Notes: generated from the letters alone by a model not told the origin. DNA of 64,000 nucleotides from Blautia sp. (GCA_026169535.1 JAPFCU010000071.1:62001-126000); one strand, 5' to 3'. Shown: positions 1 to 8,779, counted from the stretch's first letter. Numbers and translations: made by a program.

Positions 1-12
1 TTGCTCCTTTTT
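1..12 (-). promoter_or_regulatory. Ribosome binding site of a gene beyond the left edge
   Basis: Read on the minus strand, the bases just after the AroM-family stop codon contain AAAAAGGAGCAA, a good Shine-Dalgarno sequence with no start codon left inside the window. This implies that the AroM/DUF1177/DUF917/OPT operon continues with at least one more gene outside the window. The sequence is seen; the continuing operon is inferred. Confidence 0.5.
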
Positions 13-23
13 ACGCATATCTC

Positions 24-698
24 TTACAGATCCGTAAGTTCAGAAACTACACGGGCAAGAAGTGTTCTTGGGAGAACTACTTTTTTTCCGGTTTTTTCTG
101 CAAACATACGCTTCATTTCCTGTGTATACCCAATACAGTCCAGGACGATAAGATCACCATCCATGTTTTTCACCTGTTCTGCGGCCTCCTCCAGAGCATC
201 CCATTCTCCATAGGGAGATGCTGCAACTGCTTTTACCTGATCCACATATTTTTTCCATTTTTCTTCACACTGTGCAGTCTGTAAAGGTGATGGCGTCATA
301 CAGATGATGCTGGATTTTTTTGTCATCAGAGGCACCAGTCTGTTCAGAAGCTCGCAGGGATAGATCAATGGAATATTTTTTGCAGAAAGACTTTCCGGAA
401 AACTTCCCGTACAGAACATCATTACTAAGGCACATCCCTCTTCTTCCATTTTTGTAATGGCATTCTGAAGCCTGGGAAGAATATGACGTTCTGCAAAGGT
501 TACAGAGCTTCCGTCTGTAAGCCTTGACACCAGAACATAATCTTCCGGTCCCGGTGCAAAGGTTTCGATTTCTTCTCTAGTGAGGCCGTCCAGCCCTCCT
601 GCCTGCACCAGCTCCAGAGAATCGTCAAAAAGTCCCATAATATCTTTCGTGACATCCACTCTGGGAGACTGTCCGATGGTAATTGCGCCGATTTTCAT
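24..698 (-). CDS. AroM family protein, Asp/Glu/hydantoin racemase-like
   Basis: This 224-residue protein matches the AroM family, named after E. coli aroM and without an established function. It opens with MKIGAITIGQSPR, typical of the family. Two cysteines sit in paired motifs: Cys96 in FCTGSF and Cys188 in LDCIGYT. This arrangement resembles the two catalytic cysteines of the Asp/Glu/hydantoin racemase superfamily, so a racemase or isomerase acting on an amino-acid derivative is plausible (inference). The start is supported by AAGGAGG about eight bases upstream. It follows the DUF1177 gene by 12 bases and should be cotranscribed with it, DUF917 and the OPT transporter. There is no signal peptide, so it acts in the cytoplasm. 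Family assignment is firm; activity is not known. Confidence 0.8.
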   Translation of the reverse strand: MKIGAITIGQSPRVDVTKDIMGLFDDSLELVQAGGLDGLTREEIETFAPGPEDYVLVSRLTDGSSVTFAERHILPRLQNAITKMEEEGCALVMMFCTGSFPESLSAKNIPLIYPCELLNRLVPLMTKKSSIICMTPSPLQTAQCEEKWKKYVDQVKAVAASPYGEWDALEEAAEQVKNMDGDLIVLDCIGYTQEMKRMFAEKTGKKVVLPRTLLARVVSELTDL

Positions 699-710
699 AG
701 GAACTCCTCC

Positions 711-1649
711 TTATTCGTTTCCGAGAGTCTGGAAATGTTTCAGATCTCCATAAAGTTTAATCAGTCTTGCATATTCTTCTTCATCATAGAATTTACACTG
801 GCCTTTGCCAAATGCCTTTGCAACTTCAAGCATAAAGCGTGCTGCCTCTTCTACATCTGAAGCATGGGTAGCTCCTGTAGCACATCCCGGTACCATGGTT
901 TCTGCTGTAATCGCCACACCTACTACCGGTGCATTGGTTGCGGTGCATGGCTGAAGAACACTGTTGATATGATGTACATCATTTCCATATGGTGTGATAT
1001 CCTGCAGAGCCAGCGGGAACACATAAGGAAGTTTTCCGGTTGTGATCTGCATAAGATCCAGAAGATCCTCAGAGGTTCTTAAAATATAGCCTTCTTTTAC
1101 AGTTGGAGAAATAGCAAATCCTCTTGTGTTGATCACACGGTTGCCTTTGGTTGTATCAACAGACAGGATGGCATCCAGTTCAGGAGAAACCTCTTCTCTG
1201 TTTACCTGAGACATTTCTACCGGAGATCCCATAAACGGAACAGGATCATGAGGTGCAGTCGGTGCATCCGGGCAGATATGTGTGGAAATAAATACGTCAC
1301 CTTCCAGGAAATCTCCTTTGTTCTGCATATCAAGAAGCTTTGCTGCAAGAGCAACCGCACAGAGAGCGCCGTCGCCGTCAGAGACAAAGCCGATTCGTTC
1401 CGGACGTGCACCGATACCGCCAAGACGTCCCAGAAGACCAATGGTAGGAGCGTCTCCGCCGTTCATTTTTCCTCTGGTTCCCGGAATACGCACTTTCAGC
1501 ATATCAGTACTTCCTTTTGGTCCAACAAGTTCATAAACTTCAATATTTGCATCCGGTTTGATACCAAGAAGATATTCCTTTACTTTTTCTCCGGTTACAT
1601 AGGTGCTGTCAAGCACTTCATAAGCATCAATAATGTGTTTCATTAACAT
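711..1649 (-). CDS. DUF1177 domain protein, possible M20/M42-like metallohydrolase
   Basis: This 312-residue cytoplasmic protein belongs to DUF1177, a conserved family of unknown function. Potential metal ligands are spaced along it: Asp91/Asp93 in SDGDGA, His124 in ISTHIC, His134-Asp135, Asp165 in SVDTTKG, His226-His227, and His262 in GATHASD followed by an acidic helix. The order recalls M20/M42 zinc aminopeptidases, which have a DxxG ligand early and a late His before a DVExA helix; this resemblance is by eye and is inference. The first ATG has AAGGAGG eight bases upstream. It lies 14 bases after DUF917 and 12 bases before the AroM gene, so a shared catabolic pathway for the substrate of the OPT transporter is likely. 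The exact reaction cannot be named. Confidence 0.78.
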   Translation of the reverse strand: MLMKHIIDAYEVLDSTYVTGEKVKEYLLGIKPDANIEVYELVGPKGSTDMLKVRIPGTRGKMNGGDAPTIGLLGRLGGIGARPERIGFVSDGDGALCAVALAAKLLDMQNKGDFLEGDVFISTHICPDAPTAPHDPVPFMGSPVEMSQVNREEVSPELDAILSVDTTKGNRVINTRGFAISPTVKEGYILRTSEDLLDLMQITTGKLPYVFPLALQDITPYGNDVHHINSVLQPCTATNAPVVGVAITAETMVPGCATGATHASDVEEAARFMLEVAKAFGKGQCKFYDEEEYARLIKLYGDLKHFQTLGNE

Positions 1650-1663
1650 AAGTATGACCTCCT

Positions 1664-2755
1664 TTATTTATTAAGATAGCTGATCAGTTCTTTTTTTATT
1701 ACGTCTTCAGTGGCTTTCAGAAGTTCCGGTGCATACATTGCAGGGGAAAGCTTCAGATTCTTTTTCTCCGTAGCTATTACGTAAACCTCAAGACCTTCTT
1801 CCATCATGGCAGTTGTCACCGGCTCGCCGGTCTCGGCATTGATCGTCATGATCAGATCCGGGAAGGTTGCCAGACGGACACCGTCTTTTTCCGCTGTTGC
1901 GTATTCATTCCAGAAAGTAAGCTCACATCCGTCTACTGTTGCATAGCCCACATCAAAACCACCTGTGGTCTCAATGGAGAAATTTTCTACTTTTCCTTTT
2001 GCAAGAACCTGTCCATTAAAGAAAGAGCATAACTGCCGGATTCCCTCTTCTACAGAAACTTCCAGCCCTTTTAAAAATGCTTTTCCGGTTTCAATGGCAA
2101 ACTGTACGCCTCCCGGAGCTCCGTTTTCTTTTGCATAGGAAACTTTTACCGGATTTCTGGCTACTGCAACCAGTCCGCCGGCCTCAATAGAAGCCAGACG
2201 TACCAGCTTGGATGTATGCTCAATACTTCCTTCGAAGAAACATTCTACATGATTTCCTGTATCAGGATTCCCTCCTACACAGGCCTGGACTGTTTTGTAA
2301 TCTTTTACTTTATGAAGATTCATACTGCCCATGACTCCTGTAGGATGGGCACGTCCGTTACAGGGGACATCAACAACAGGAAGACCAAGGATCGCCGCCT
2401 GAAGCCATCCGTTCACTGTAGCTTCTCCGCCCTGCTCATTGGTAATGATCCCTGCAATAGGGAAATCGCAGTTTTTCTGAAGGATTTCTACTGTCCTTGC
2501 CAGATCTCTCGGTGTCATAAACTGGTTTTCTGCGTTTGGAGCACCTACCAGTGACGCTGTCAGTACAATGTCATCATCCTTGAGATCCTCTGGCTGTATC
2601 AGTCTCAGATCTGTATATTGAACGGCAAGCTCTGCATATTTTCTTCCTTTTTTTGCGTCTCCGCCGCCACCGCCTCCAAGGATTGTTCCGCCGCAAAGAG
2701 CAGCGTCAAGAAGATCTTTTGTCAGTCGGATCCCTTTATTTTTCAATTTATCCAC
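1664..2755 (-). CDS. DUF917 family protein (S-methyl-thiohydantoin desulfurase-like)
   Basis: This 363-residue protein matches the DUF917 family. It begins with a long glycine run (TILGGGGGGDAKKG), then has NEQGGEATVNGW and a central DVPCNGRAHPTGVMG segment with Cys, His and Arg that look catalytic or metal-binding. From memory, Pfam now names this family S-Me-THD after a thiohydantoin-acting desulfurase, and relatives sit beside hydantoinases; the substrate here is not known. The chosen start is GTG with only a weak AAAGAAG upstream, so a slightly different start is possible. It sits between the OPT transporter and DUF1177 with short gaps, as part of one operon. The likely role is conversion of the imported compound in the cytoplasm. 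Confidence 0.8.
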   Translation of the reverse strand: MDKLKNKGIRLTKDLLDAALCGGTILGGGGGGDAKKGRKYAELAVQYTDLRLIQPEDLKDDDIVLTASLVGAPNAENQFMTPRDLARTVEILQKNCDFPIAGIITNEQGGEATVNGWLQAAILGLPVVDVPCNGRAHPTGVMGSMNLHKVKDYKTVQACVGGNPDTGNHVECFFEGSIEHTSKLVRLASIEAGGLVAVARNPVKVSYAKENGAPGGVQFAIETGKAFLKGLEVSVEEGIRQLCSFFNGQVLAKGKVENFSIETTGGFDVGYATVDGCELTFWNEYATAEKDGVRLATFPDLIMTINAETGEPVTTAMMEEGLEVYVIATEKKNLKLSPAMYAPELLKATEDVIKKELISYLNK

Positions 2756-2780
2756 GCTTCTTTCATTTTATTTATAGTCG

Positions 2781-4457
2781 TTATTTTTTCTTGCCAAGAG
2801 ACAGCGTTGCAGTAAAGAAACTGTACAATGCCGCACCTGCAAGAGAACCTGCACCCAGGATATTCAGTGTCTGCTCATTTTCTTTATTGCGTCTTACAAG
2901 GACATATCTGAGAAGAAGAGCGATCAGGATGGTAAGTCCGTTAATTGTGGAGCCTACCAGAAGACCAGTTGCAAAGAGAATACCGATCTGTCTGGATCCT
3001 CCAAGGAGCTGGATGATCGCACCCGGGATTGCCCAGATGATCAGCCATTTTGCCACACCTGCACCTGCACCTGCTTCAATGGTTGCTGCAAATGTAGCAT
3101 CAACCGGGGCAAAAAGACCCTGGTCAAAATATTTACTTGCCATAATGGCAACCAGTACAAATGCCACTACAAATCCGATCATCTCAGAATAATACTGCTG
3201 CTTTCTTCCTTCCAGTTCCAGTTCTCTGTCCTGTCCGCAGCCACGAAGGATATAACCACATTTCAGGTCGTAAGCCATATCAGAGAATGCCGGTCCGGTT
3301 GCTGAAGTATAAGCTACCAGGATTCCAAGAGGGATTGCCGGGAAACCGATGAGCATACCTACGATCAGGAAAATGAGTGCTGTTGCAAATCCCGGAAACC
3401 AGCCGGAATGCATTGCAGAAATACCAACGATCAGTTCAGAAGCAATGGCTGCAAAAGCAGAGAAGATCACCCAGATGATAAGCTGGAAGAAATTCATTTC
3501 AGACCAGATACCTGTGATCACTGCAAGAAGCACTGCTACTACAAGATATGCCACGTAACCGCCGCCAAGAGCTTTTTTCATATTAGCCATACTTGAGGAG
3601 AATTTGCTTGCCGCACTGTCTCCATCGCTTTTTTTGAACAGCATACGTCCGCACTGTACAAGGGAAATAATACCTGCTCCGATCATGATGCCATGAGGCA
3701 TGTACTGGAACATCTGCTTTGACATAAGGTCAGCGCCTTCTCCAAAAAGATCAGTGATGATCGGAAAGCTCTGATTAAAGATATTGATGATAAATCCGTT
3801 TGTCTTGATAATACCGATTACAAGACTTCCAACACCAAGAGCAGCCATAGCTGCAAAATCACCGAACCAGGAAACACCCAGAAGATCTGTAGGTATACCG
3901 ATTATCTTACCGCCTATACCGATTGCCATACCCACTAAAAGCAGCAGAGCTTTTTTGCCCTTTTCTACAACAGCAAGGATAGACTGTGCAGATGCCACAC
4001 CCGGAGGCCATGCGCCCTCTGCCGGAAACATTTCTGAATCAAAGGTTTTGTAAAGAATGGTTGCATCAATGATAGTTGCCAAGAAAGAACCGATCAGCAT
4101 TGGAAACATCAGCTCAGGTTTTCCCATGATCACCGGTACACCAATAGGCAGCAGAAAACAGTTTGCTGCGGAAAAGGTTGCACCGGAAATTGAAGTCTGG
4201 ATCAGGTTCTGGCAATGGATACTCTGATATTTTTTCAGGACTGCAATAGGAATACGTGAAATAATGATAGCGAATAATGCACCTACAATGGACGTATTAG
4301 GAGCCACACCGGTACGTACGATCAGTTCAAGACCAATGATCGCACCAAGTATACTCATCACAATGTTAAGGATCAGTATATGCGGTGCATATGCTTTGGG
4401 ATGATCTGCCGCATGAATATGAAGCTGCGTGTAATCTTTGTTTGTGTTGTTACTCAT
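2781..4457 (-). CDS. OPT-family oligopeptide/metal-chelate transporter
   Basis: This integral membrane protein of about 558 residues has some 14 or more hydrophobic segments and matches the OPT (oligopeptide transporter / YSL) family. Such carriers import small peptides, peptide-like compounds or metal chelates with protons. Family-like stretches include SISGATFSAANC and AEGAWPPGVASAQ near residues 90-165. The second ATG is preferred because it lies about ten bases after AAGGAGG, whereas the first ATG nearly touches it. It is the first gene of the OPT-DUF917-DUF1177-AroM operon and follows the PucR regulator, which is probably its activator. A terminator-like hairpin with a U-run lies only about 30 bases upstream of the start, suggesting attenuation. 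The true substrate is unknown; a dipeptide, hydantoin or modified amino acid is a guess from the neighbours. Confidence 0.85.
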   Translation of the reverse strand: MSNNTNKDYTQLHIHAADHPKAYAPHILILNIVMSILGAIIGLELIVRTGVAPNTSIVGALFAIIISRIPIAVLKKYQSIHCQNLIQTSISGATFSAANCFLLPIGVPVIMGKPELMFPMLIGSFLATIIDATILYKTFDSEMFPAEGAWPPGVASAQSILAVVEKGKKALLLLVGMAIGIGGKIIGIPTDLLGVSWFGDFAAMAALGVGSLVIGIIKTNGFIINIFNQSFPIITDLFGEGADLMSKQMFQYMPHGIMIGAGIISLVQCGRMLFKKSDGDSAASKFSSSMANMKKALGGGYVAYLVVAVLLAVITGIWSEMNFFQLIIWVIFSAFAAIASELIVGISAMHSGWFPGFATALIFLIVGMLIGFPAIPLGILVAYTSATGPAFSDMAYDLKCGYILRGCGQDRELELEGRKQQYYSEMIGFVVAFVLVAIMASKYFDQGLFAPVDATFAATIEAGAGAGVAKWLIIWAIPGAIIQLLGGSRQIGILFATGLLVGSTINGLTILIALLLRYVLVRRNKENEQTLNILGAGSLAGAALYSFFTATLSLGKKK

Positions 4458-4486
4458 GTTGTTCATTCCTCCTTGGTATAAAAAAT

Positions 4487-4514
4487 AGCCGATGCAGGCT
4501 CGCCCACATCGGCT
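4487..4514 (-). terminator. Terminator-like hairpin in the leader of the OPT operon
   Basis: On the minus strand an AGCCGATG/CATCGGCT stem of 8 perfect base pairs with a 12-base loop is followed directly by ATTTTTTAT, the pattern of an intrinsic terminator. It ends just upstream of the AAGGAGG of the OPT gene, so no promoter fits between the hairpin and the gene. Either the OPT operon is transcribed through it under control (attenuation), or it terminates pucR transcripts and OPT expression depends on readthrough. Confidence 0.6.
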
Positions 4515-4532
4515 TCACGCTTCTTGTATGAC

Positions 4533-4606
4533 ATAATATCACTTTAAATCAATAAAGTCATTGTTTTTTTGGTCTCTTTTTTTGCATCAATGTTGTGCAT
4601 TGTGCA
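4533..4606 (-). promoter_or_regulatory. Candidate promoter/operator region between pucR and OPT
   Basis: The 216-base gap between pucR and the OPT gene holds a possible -10 (TATTAT, complement of 4533-4538) without a convincing -35. About 55 bases upstream lies a tandem direct repeat of TTGTGCA (4593-4606, plus-strand reading). A promoter lacking a good -35 with upstream direct repeats suggests an activator-dependent promoter, and PucR is the obvious candidate. Positions of repeats are seen; function is inference. Confidence 0.3.
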
Positions 4607-4682
4607 CATCTGAATATTATCTATACTTGTTTCCTTGTGCGTATTTCTGATCAATATTTGATTTTTCTGTATTTGTTTAATT

Positions 4683-5897
4683 TTATTGCATATATGCCCG
4701 TAATCTGCAGGCGAATTCCAACTGTTGGAGTGCATCCATATCATCCAGGTCAATATTCAGTATCTCTTCGATCTTGTGGATGCGGTGTGCCATGGTGTTT
4801 CTGTGGAGAAAAAGCGCCTCTGCTGCCAGCTTTCGAGAGCCATGTTTTTTAGCAAGCATATCTATGGTTTCTACAAGTGCGCTTTCATGAGCCCTGTCGT
4901 ATTCTTCCAGAATTCCCAGCTTCCTCTGCACAAAATTTTTTGTTTCTTCTCTCTGGGCTGTGTGCAGGAGAATCCGTTCATACTGCAGATCCTGCAAAAA
5001 TACGATTTCTTTTTTCTCTTTTTTGATTTCCCGGATCTGAAAACTCTCTGTTACAGCCTCATACACCGCAGGAATATCCAGATAATCAACGATTTCATCA
5101 CTGAGAACTACAAAGCAGCCGCTGTTGTTTAATTCTCTTGTTTTTTCGGCAAATTCCTGAGAAATCTTTAATAAAAGCTCTCTGGGTACATCTGCATCTA
5201 TAATACAAAAACAGGATTTTTTTCTGGTAACGACTGCTCCATGAAGATAATGACAATCCAATATCCGTCCCATTTCCCGGATCTGTCCTTCCCTTTTCAT
5301 CTCCAGCAGTGTAGAATTACGACCTTTATCTTCCAACTGAATCGTAATGATCCTAACCGGAGGTGATGGCCAGTGAAGAGCAAGACACCGATGCTCTGCT
5401 TCTTCCTCCTGAGTGATCTTTCCGGTAAGGAGTTCCAGAAAAAGACGATGATCCTGCTCCAGCTTACTTTGCCGTCCGATCCGATATCTGGTGTCCATCT
5501 GTATCTGATTTTTTGCCTCAACGATCGCCACCATTACCGGGAAAACCAGATCCTGAAAACCTGCATTGTTATTCAGGAAAAATAACGGAAGAGCCAGTTC
5601 GTCGGCCAGCTGCAGTGCCTCTTTCGGAAAGGTATCAAAAAATCTTGTTTTTATGGCCAGTGCAGAAGCATTGGCTTCATTCATGGTGCAGATCAAATTC
5701 AGGAGTGCTTCTTTATCATTCCGGATAGCATAGCCTGTTGTGATTATCAGAAGATGTTCTCTCAGCCATTCCTTTACATTTGGCTGTTCCATCATGTCGT
5801 AAGCTACTACTTTACGCATAATCCCATTTTTTCCTGCTACCAGGGTGGCACTTCCGTTGCTCCATATTTTTTCAATGTCTTTTACATAAAGATCCAT
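4683..5897 (-). CDS. PucR-family transcriptional regulator
   Basis: This 404-residue regulator has the PucR architecture. An N-terminal PucR-type sensor domain spans roughly residues 8-125 (start MDLYVKDIEKIWSNG). A middle region follows, and the C-terminal PucR helix-turn-helix lies around residues 335-404, with KHGSRKLAAEALFLHRNTM as the recognition segment. Relatives control purine, allantoin or amino-acid catabolic genes, usually as ligand-responsive activators. It lies directly upstream of the OPT-DUF917-DUF1177-AroM operon on the same strand, so it probably senses the transported compound or its product. The ligand is not evident. AGAAGGGG about nine bases before the ATG supports the start. 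It is separated by 45 bases from the MATE gene and could share its transcript. Confidence 0.85.
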   Translation of the reverse strand: MDLYVKDIEKIWSNGSATLVAGKNGIMRKVVAYDMMEQPNVKEWLREHLLIITTGYAIRNDKEALLNLICTMNEANASALAIKTRFFDTFPKEALQLADELALPLFFLNNNAGFQDLVFPVMVAIVEAKNQIQMDTRYRIGRQSKLEQDHRLFLELLTGKITQEEEAEHRCLALHWPSPPVRIITIQLEDKGRNSTLLEMKREGQIREMGRILDCHYLHGAVVTRKKSCFCIIDADVPRELLLKISQEFAEKTRELNNSGCFVVLSDEIVDYLDIPAVYEAVTESFQIREIKKEKKEIVFLQDLQYERILLHTAQREETKNFVQRKLGILEEYDRAHESALVETIDMLAKKHGSRKLAAEALFLHRNTMAHRIHKIEEILNIDLDDMDALQQLEFACRLRAYMQ

Positions 5898-5942
5898 AAA
5901 AGAATCCCCTTCTCTTTTTTAATTCATCCTGTACAGAACCTT

Positions 5943-7304
5943 TTAATCCGATGCCAAGACAGTCCGGTGTACTTTTTTTCTTACAATAAGGAAGCAGCCC
6001 ACCTGAAGGATGATGGTTGCGATCCAGGATGCCGGATAGGAAATAAAAAGAACTTCCAGGCTTCTGTGTGCAGGAAAGATTATAAAGATCCAGATAACTC
6101 TCATACCTACGGTTCCGATCACAGAAAGGATCATAGGCACTGCAGAATGTCCCATACCACGCAGAGCTCCGGGGAAAAGATCCATTATGCCGCAGAAGAA
6201 ATAGGGAACGGTAGTAAAAGATAGGATTTCCATACCACAGCGTATTACCTCTGCCTCATCTGTATAGATCTTAAGCAGCTCTGGTCCGAAAATATAAGCA
6301 CCGCAGCCCAGAGTCAGGGATATACCTACGGTAAGGATCATACAGTGAATAAGAACTTTATCCATTCTTTTTAATTTTCCTACGCCATAATTCTGGCTGG
6401 TAAAACTCATACACGCCTGCGTAACAGAATTTGCCGCTGCATAAAGAAAACCAAAAATATTGTTGGCTGCAGTATAGCCTGCCATTGCCACAGAACCAAA
6501 GGAATTGACCGAGGACTGAAGCAGTGCGTTGGAAAAATTAATCACTGTGCTCTGCAGACCTGCCGGAATTCCTACCTGAAAGATTTGTTTCAGATAAACC
6601 CACTTCAGAGTCAGACGGGAAAAACGAAGCTGATAGCTTCCTTCTGATCGATAAAGACAACGCAGTACCAGTACACAGGAAATCATTTGAGCTGCAACTG
6701 TTGCAATCGCGACTCCGGCTACATCCAGATGAAAGCAGATTACAAGGATCATATTCAGAACTGCATTGATCACTCCGGAAATGATCAGAAAAAGCAGCGG
6801 ACGTTTTGTATCTCCTACAGAACGAAGGATAGCTGCTCCATAATTGTACAGCATAAAAAACGGCATTCCCATAAAGTAGATGCGCATATAGAGTGCAGAC
6901 TGCCCGATCACGTCTGCAGGAGTCCCCATAAGCTCCAGCGCGCTTCTGGCAAATCCCAGTCCTACAAGAGCCATCAGGATTCCGCTTATGAGAGCCAATG
7001 CGATGGAGGTATGTACGGTTTCAGACATTTCCTTTGTTCTTCCCGAGGCATAAAACCGGGCACTGAGTACATTTGCTCCCAGAGAAATCCCAATAAACAG
7101 ATTGGTAAATACGTTGATCAATGCTGTAGTAGAGCCTACTGCCGCAAGGGCAAGGCTTCCGCTGAACTTTCCCACCACCACGATATCCACTGCATTAAAC
7201 ATCAGCTGCAGGATGCCGGACAACATTAATGGAATAGAAAACGAGATCAGCTTGGGCATAATAGGCCCACTGCACATATCAATCTCGTATTTGTTCTTTT
7301 TCAA
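5943..7304 (-). CDS. MATE family efflux transporter
   Basis: This 453-residue membrane protein has about 12 hydrophobic segments and the MATE-type repeated halves. It opens with MCSGPIMPKLISFSIPLMLSG, the usual start of the DinF/NorM-like group, and has AVDIVVVGKFSG at about residue 45. MATE proteins export cationic drugs or metabolites in exchange for Na+ or H+. It lies 50 bases downstream of miaB on the same strand and may be read from the miaB promoter. Nothing in the context indicates the exported compound; the next gene down is pucR, so a link to the OPT locus is possible but not supported by more than position. Confidence 0.9.
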   Translation of the reverse strand: MKKNKYEIDMCSGPIMPKLISFSIPLMLSGILQLMFNAVDIVVVGKFSGSLALAAVGSTTALINVFTNLFIGISLGANVLSARFYASGRTKEMSETVHTSIALALISGILMALVGLGFARSALELMGTPADVIGQSALYMRIYFMGMPFFMLYNYGAAILRSVGDTKRPLLFLIISGVINAVLNMILVICFHLDVAGVAIATVAAQMISCVLVLRCLYRSEGSYQLRFSRLTLKWVYLKQIFQVGIPAGLQSTVINFSNALLQSSVNSFGSVAMAGYTAANNIFGFLYAAANSVTQACMSFTSQNYGVGKLKRMDKVLIHCMILTVGISLTLGCGAYIFGPELLKIYTDEAEVIRCGMEILSFTTVPYFFCGIMDLFPGALRGMGHSAVPMILSVIGTVGMRVIWIFIIFPAHRSLEVLFISYPASWIATIILQVGCFLIVRKKVHRTVLASD

Positions 7305-7354
7305 TTTTCTTCTCCTCTTTCCTTTTTTCGTATTTTAATTTCTGGAGTGATCGA

Positions 7355-8779
7355 TTATTCGGACAGGCTTCCCAGATAATAAAAACCTTTACATTCTTCC
7401 AGTTTTACCTTTACATAGGTTCCAAGAAGGCTTTCATCTGCCGGGAAATGAACCAGAAGGTTATACTGAGTTCTTCCTGTGAAAATACCTTTTTCTTTAC
7501 TCTCCTCTTCTACAAGGACCTCCTGTACAGTTCCTTCAAAACGGGAAGAACGGATACGTCCCTGTTCCTGAACAAGAGTCAGAAGACGGTTAAAACGATC
7601 TTTTACCACATCCTCGGGTACCTGATCTTCTTTGGCAGCCGCAGGAGTACCTGTTCTCTTAGAATAGATAAAGGTAAATGCCGTGTCATATCCTGCCTGT
7701 CTGACAACATCCAGTGTTTCCTGGAAATCTTCTTCTGTTTCTCCCGGGAAGCCTACGATAATATCTGTAGTCAGGGAAATATCCGGAATGGCTGTGCGGA
7801 TATTTTCCACAAGATTCAGATATTTCTCTTTATCATAGCGTCTGTTCATTTCTTTCAGGATACGGCTGCTTCCGGACTGAAGAGGAAGGTGAAGATGATG
7901 ACAGATTTTTTTACTTTTTGCCATTACCTCGATCAGCTCATCTGAAAGATCCTTGGGATGAGAAGTCATGAAACGGATCCGTCTTAATCCTTCAATATCC
8001 TCCAGCATAGTTAAAAGCTGTGCAAAGGTCACAGGAGTCTCCAGTGTCTTGCCATAGGAGTTTACATTCTGACCAAGGAGCATGACTTCTGATACACCGT
8101 CAGCTACAAGATTTTTGATCTCTTTTATGATTGCCTCGGGTTTACGGCTTCTTTCTCTTCCCCTTACATAAGGAACGATACAGTAACTGCAGAAATTATT
8201 GCATCCAAACATAATGTTTACACCAGATTTAAAGGTATAATTTCGTTCCGTGGGGAGATCCTCCACAATCTGATCAGTGCCTTCCCAGATATCGATAAGC
8301 TGCATATCTGAAAGAAGCATTTCATAAAACAATTCCGCAAATTTAAAAATATTATGTGTGCCAAATACCAGATTTACAAAGGAATATGTTTTTTTAATCT
8401 TTTCTACCACATGTGCTTCCTGCATCATACATCCAAAAAGAATGATTTTCATATCCGGATTTTTATCTTTCAGACTGTGCAGATGCCCAAGACGTCCGTA
8501 AACCTTCAGGTTTGCGTTTTCCCGGACAGTACAGGTATTATAAATGACTACATCTGCTTCTTCATTTTCCTGACGGACATAGCCGATCTCATCCATGATA
8601 CCGGCCACTGCTTCTGACTGCTTCTCATTCATCTGGCATCCAAAGGTTGTAAGACAATAGGTCAGAGGACGGCCAAGTGTCTTCATCTTCTGTTCTGTCA
8701 GAGCTTTTGCTAACTGGATAAAGGACTGCTGACGGGCAGTCTCTTCCTGGCTTGATGGGATATTTTTTTCGTTTATCAT
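7355..8779 (-). CDS. miaB: tRNA-2-methylthio-N6-dimethylallyladenosine synthase MiaB
   Basis: This 474-residue radical-SAM methylthiotransferase adds a methylthio group at C2 of N6-isopentenyl-adenosine-37 in tRNAs reading UNN codons. The N-terminal methylthiotransferase domain shows its three cluster cysteines in TTFGCQMNE, NTCTVRE and FGCMMQE. The radical-SAM motif CxxxCxxC is in FGCNNFCSYCIVPYVRGRE near residue 195. A TRAM domain for RNA binding ends the protein. Length and motifs are those of full MiaB, not MtaB or RimO. The start has AAGGAG ten bases upstream, and a strong promoter (TTGACA/TATCAT) lies at 8818-8846. mutL, which often neighbours miaB in Firmicutes, is not here. Confidence 0.96.
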   Translation of the reverse strand: MINEKNIPSSQEETARQQSFIQLAKALTEQKMKTLGRPLTYCLTTFGCQMNEKQSEAVAGIMDEIGYVRQENEEADVVIYNTCTVRENANLKVYGRLGHLHSLKDKNPDMKIILFGCMMQEAHVVEKIKKTYSFVNLVFGTHNIFKFAELFYEMLLSDMQLIDIWEGTDQIVEDLPTERNYTFKSGVNIMFGCNNFCSYCIVPYVRGRERSRKPEAIIKEIKNLVADGVSEVMLLGQNVNSYGKTLETPVTFAQLLTMLEDIEGLRRIRFMTSHPKDLSDELIEVMAKSKKICHHLHLPLQSGSSRILKEMNRRYDKEKYLNLVENIRTAIPDISLTTDIIVGFPGETEEDFQETLDVVRQAGYDTAFTFIYSKRTGTPAAAKEDQVPEDVVKDRFNRLLTLVQEQGRIRSSRFEGTVQEVLVEEESKEKGIFTGRTQYNLLVHFPADESLLGTYVKVKLEECKGFYYLGSLSE

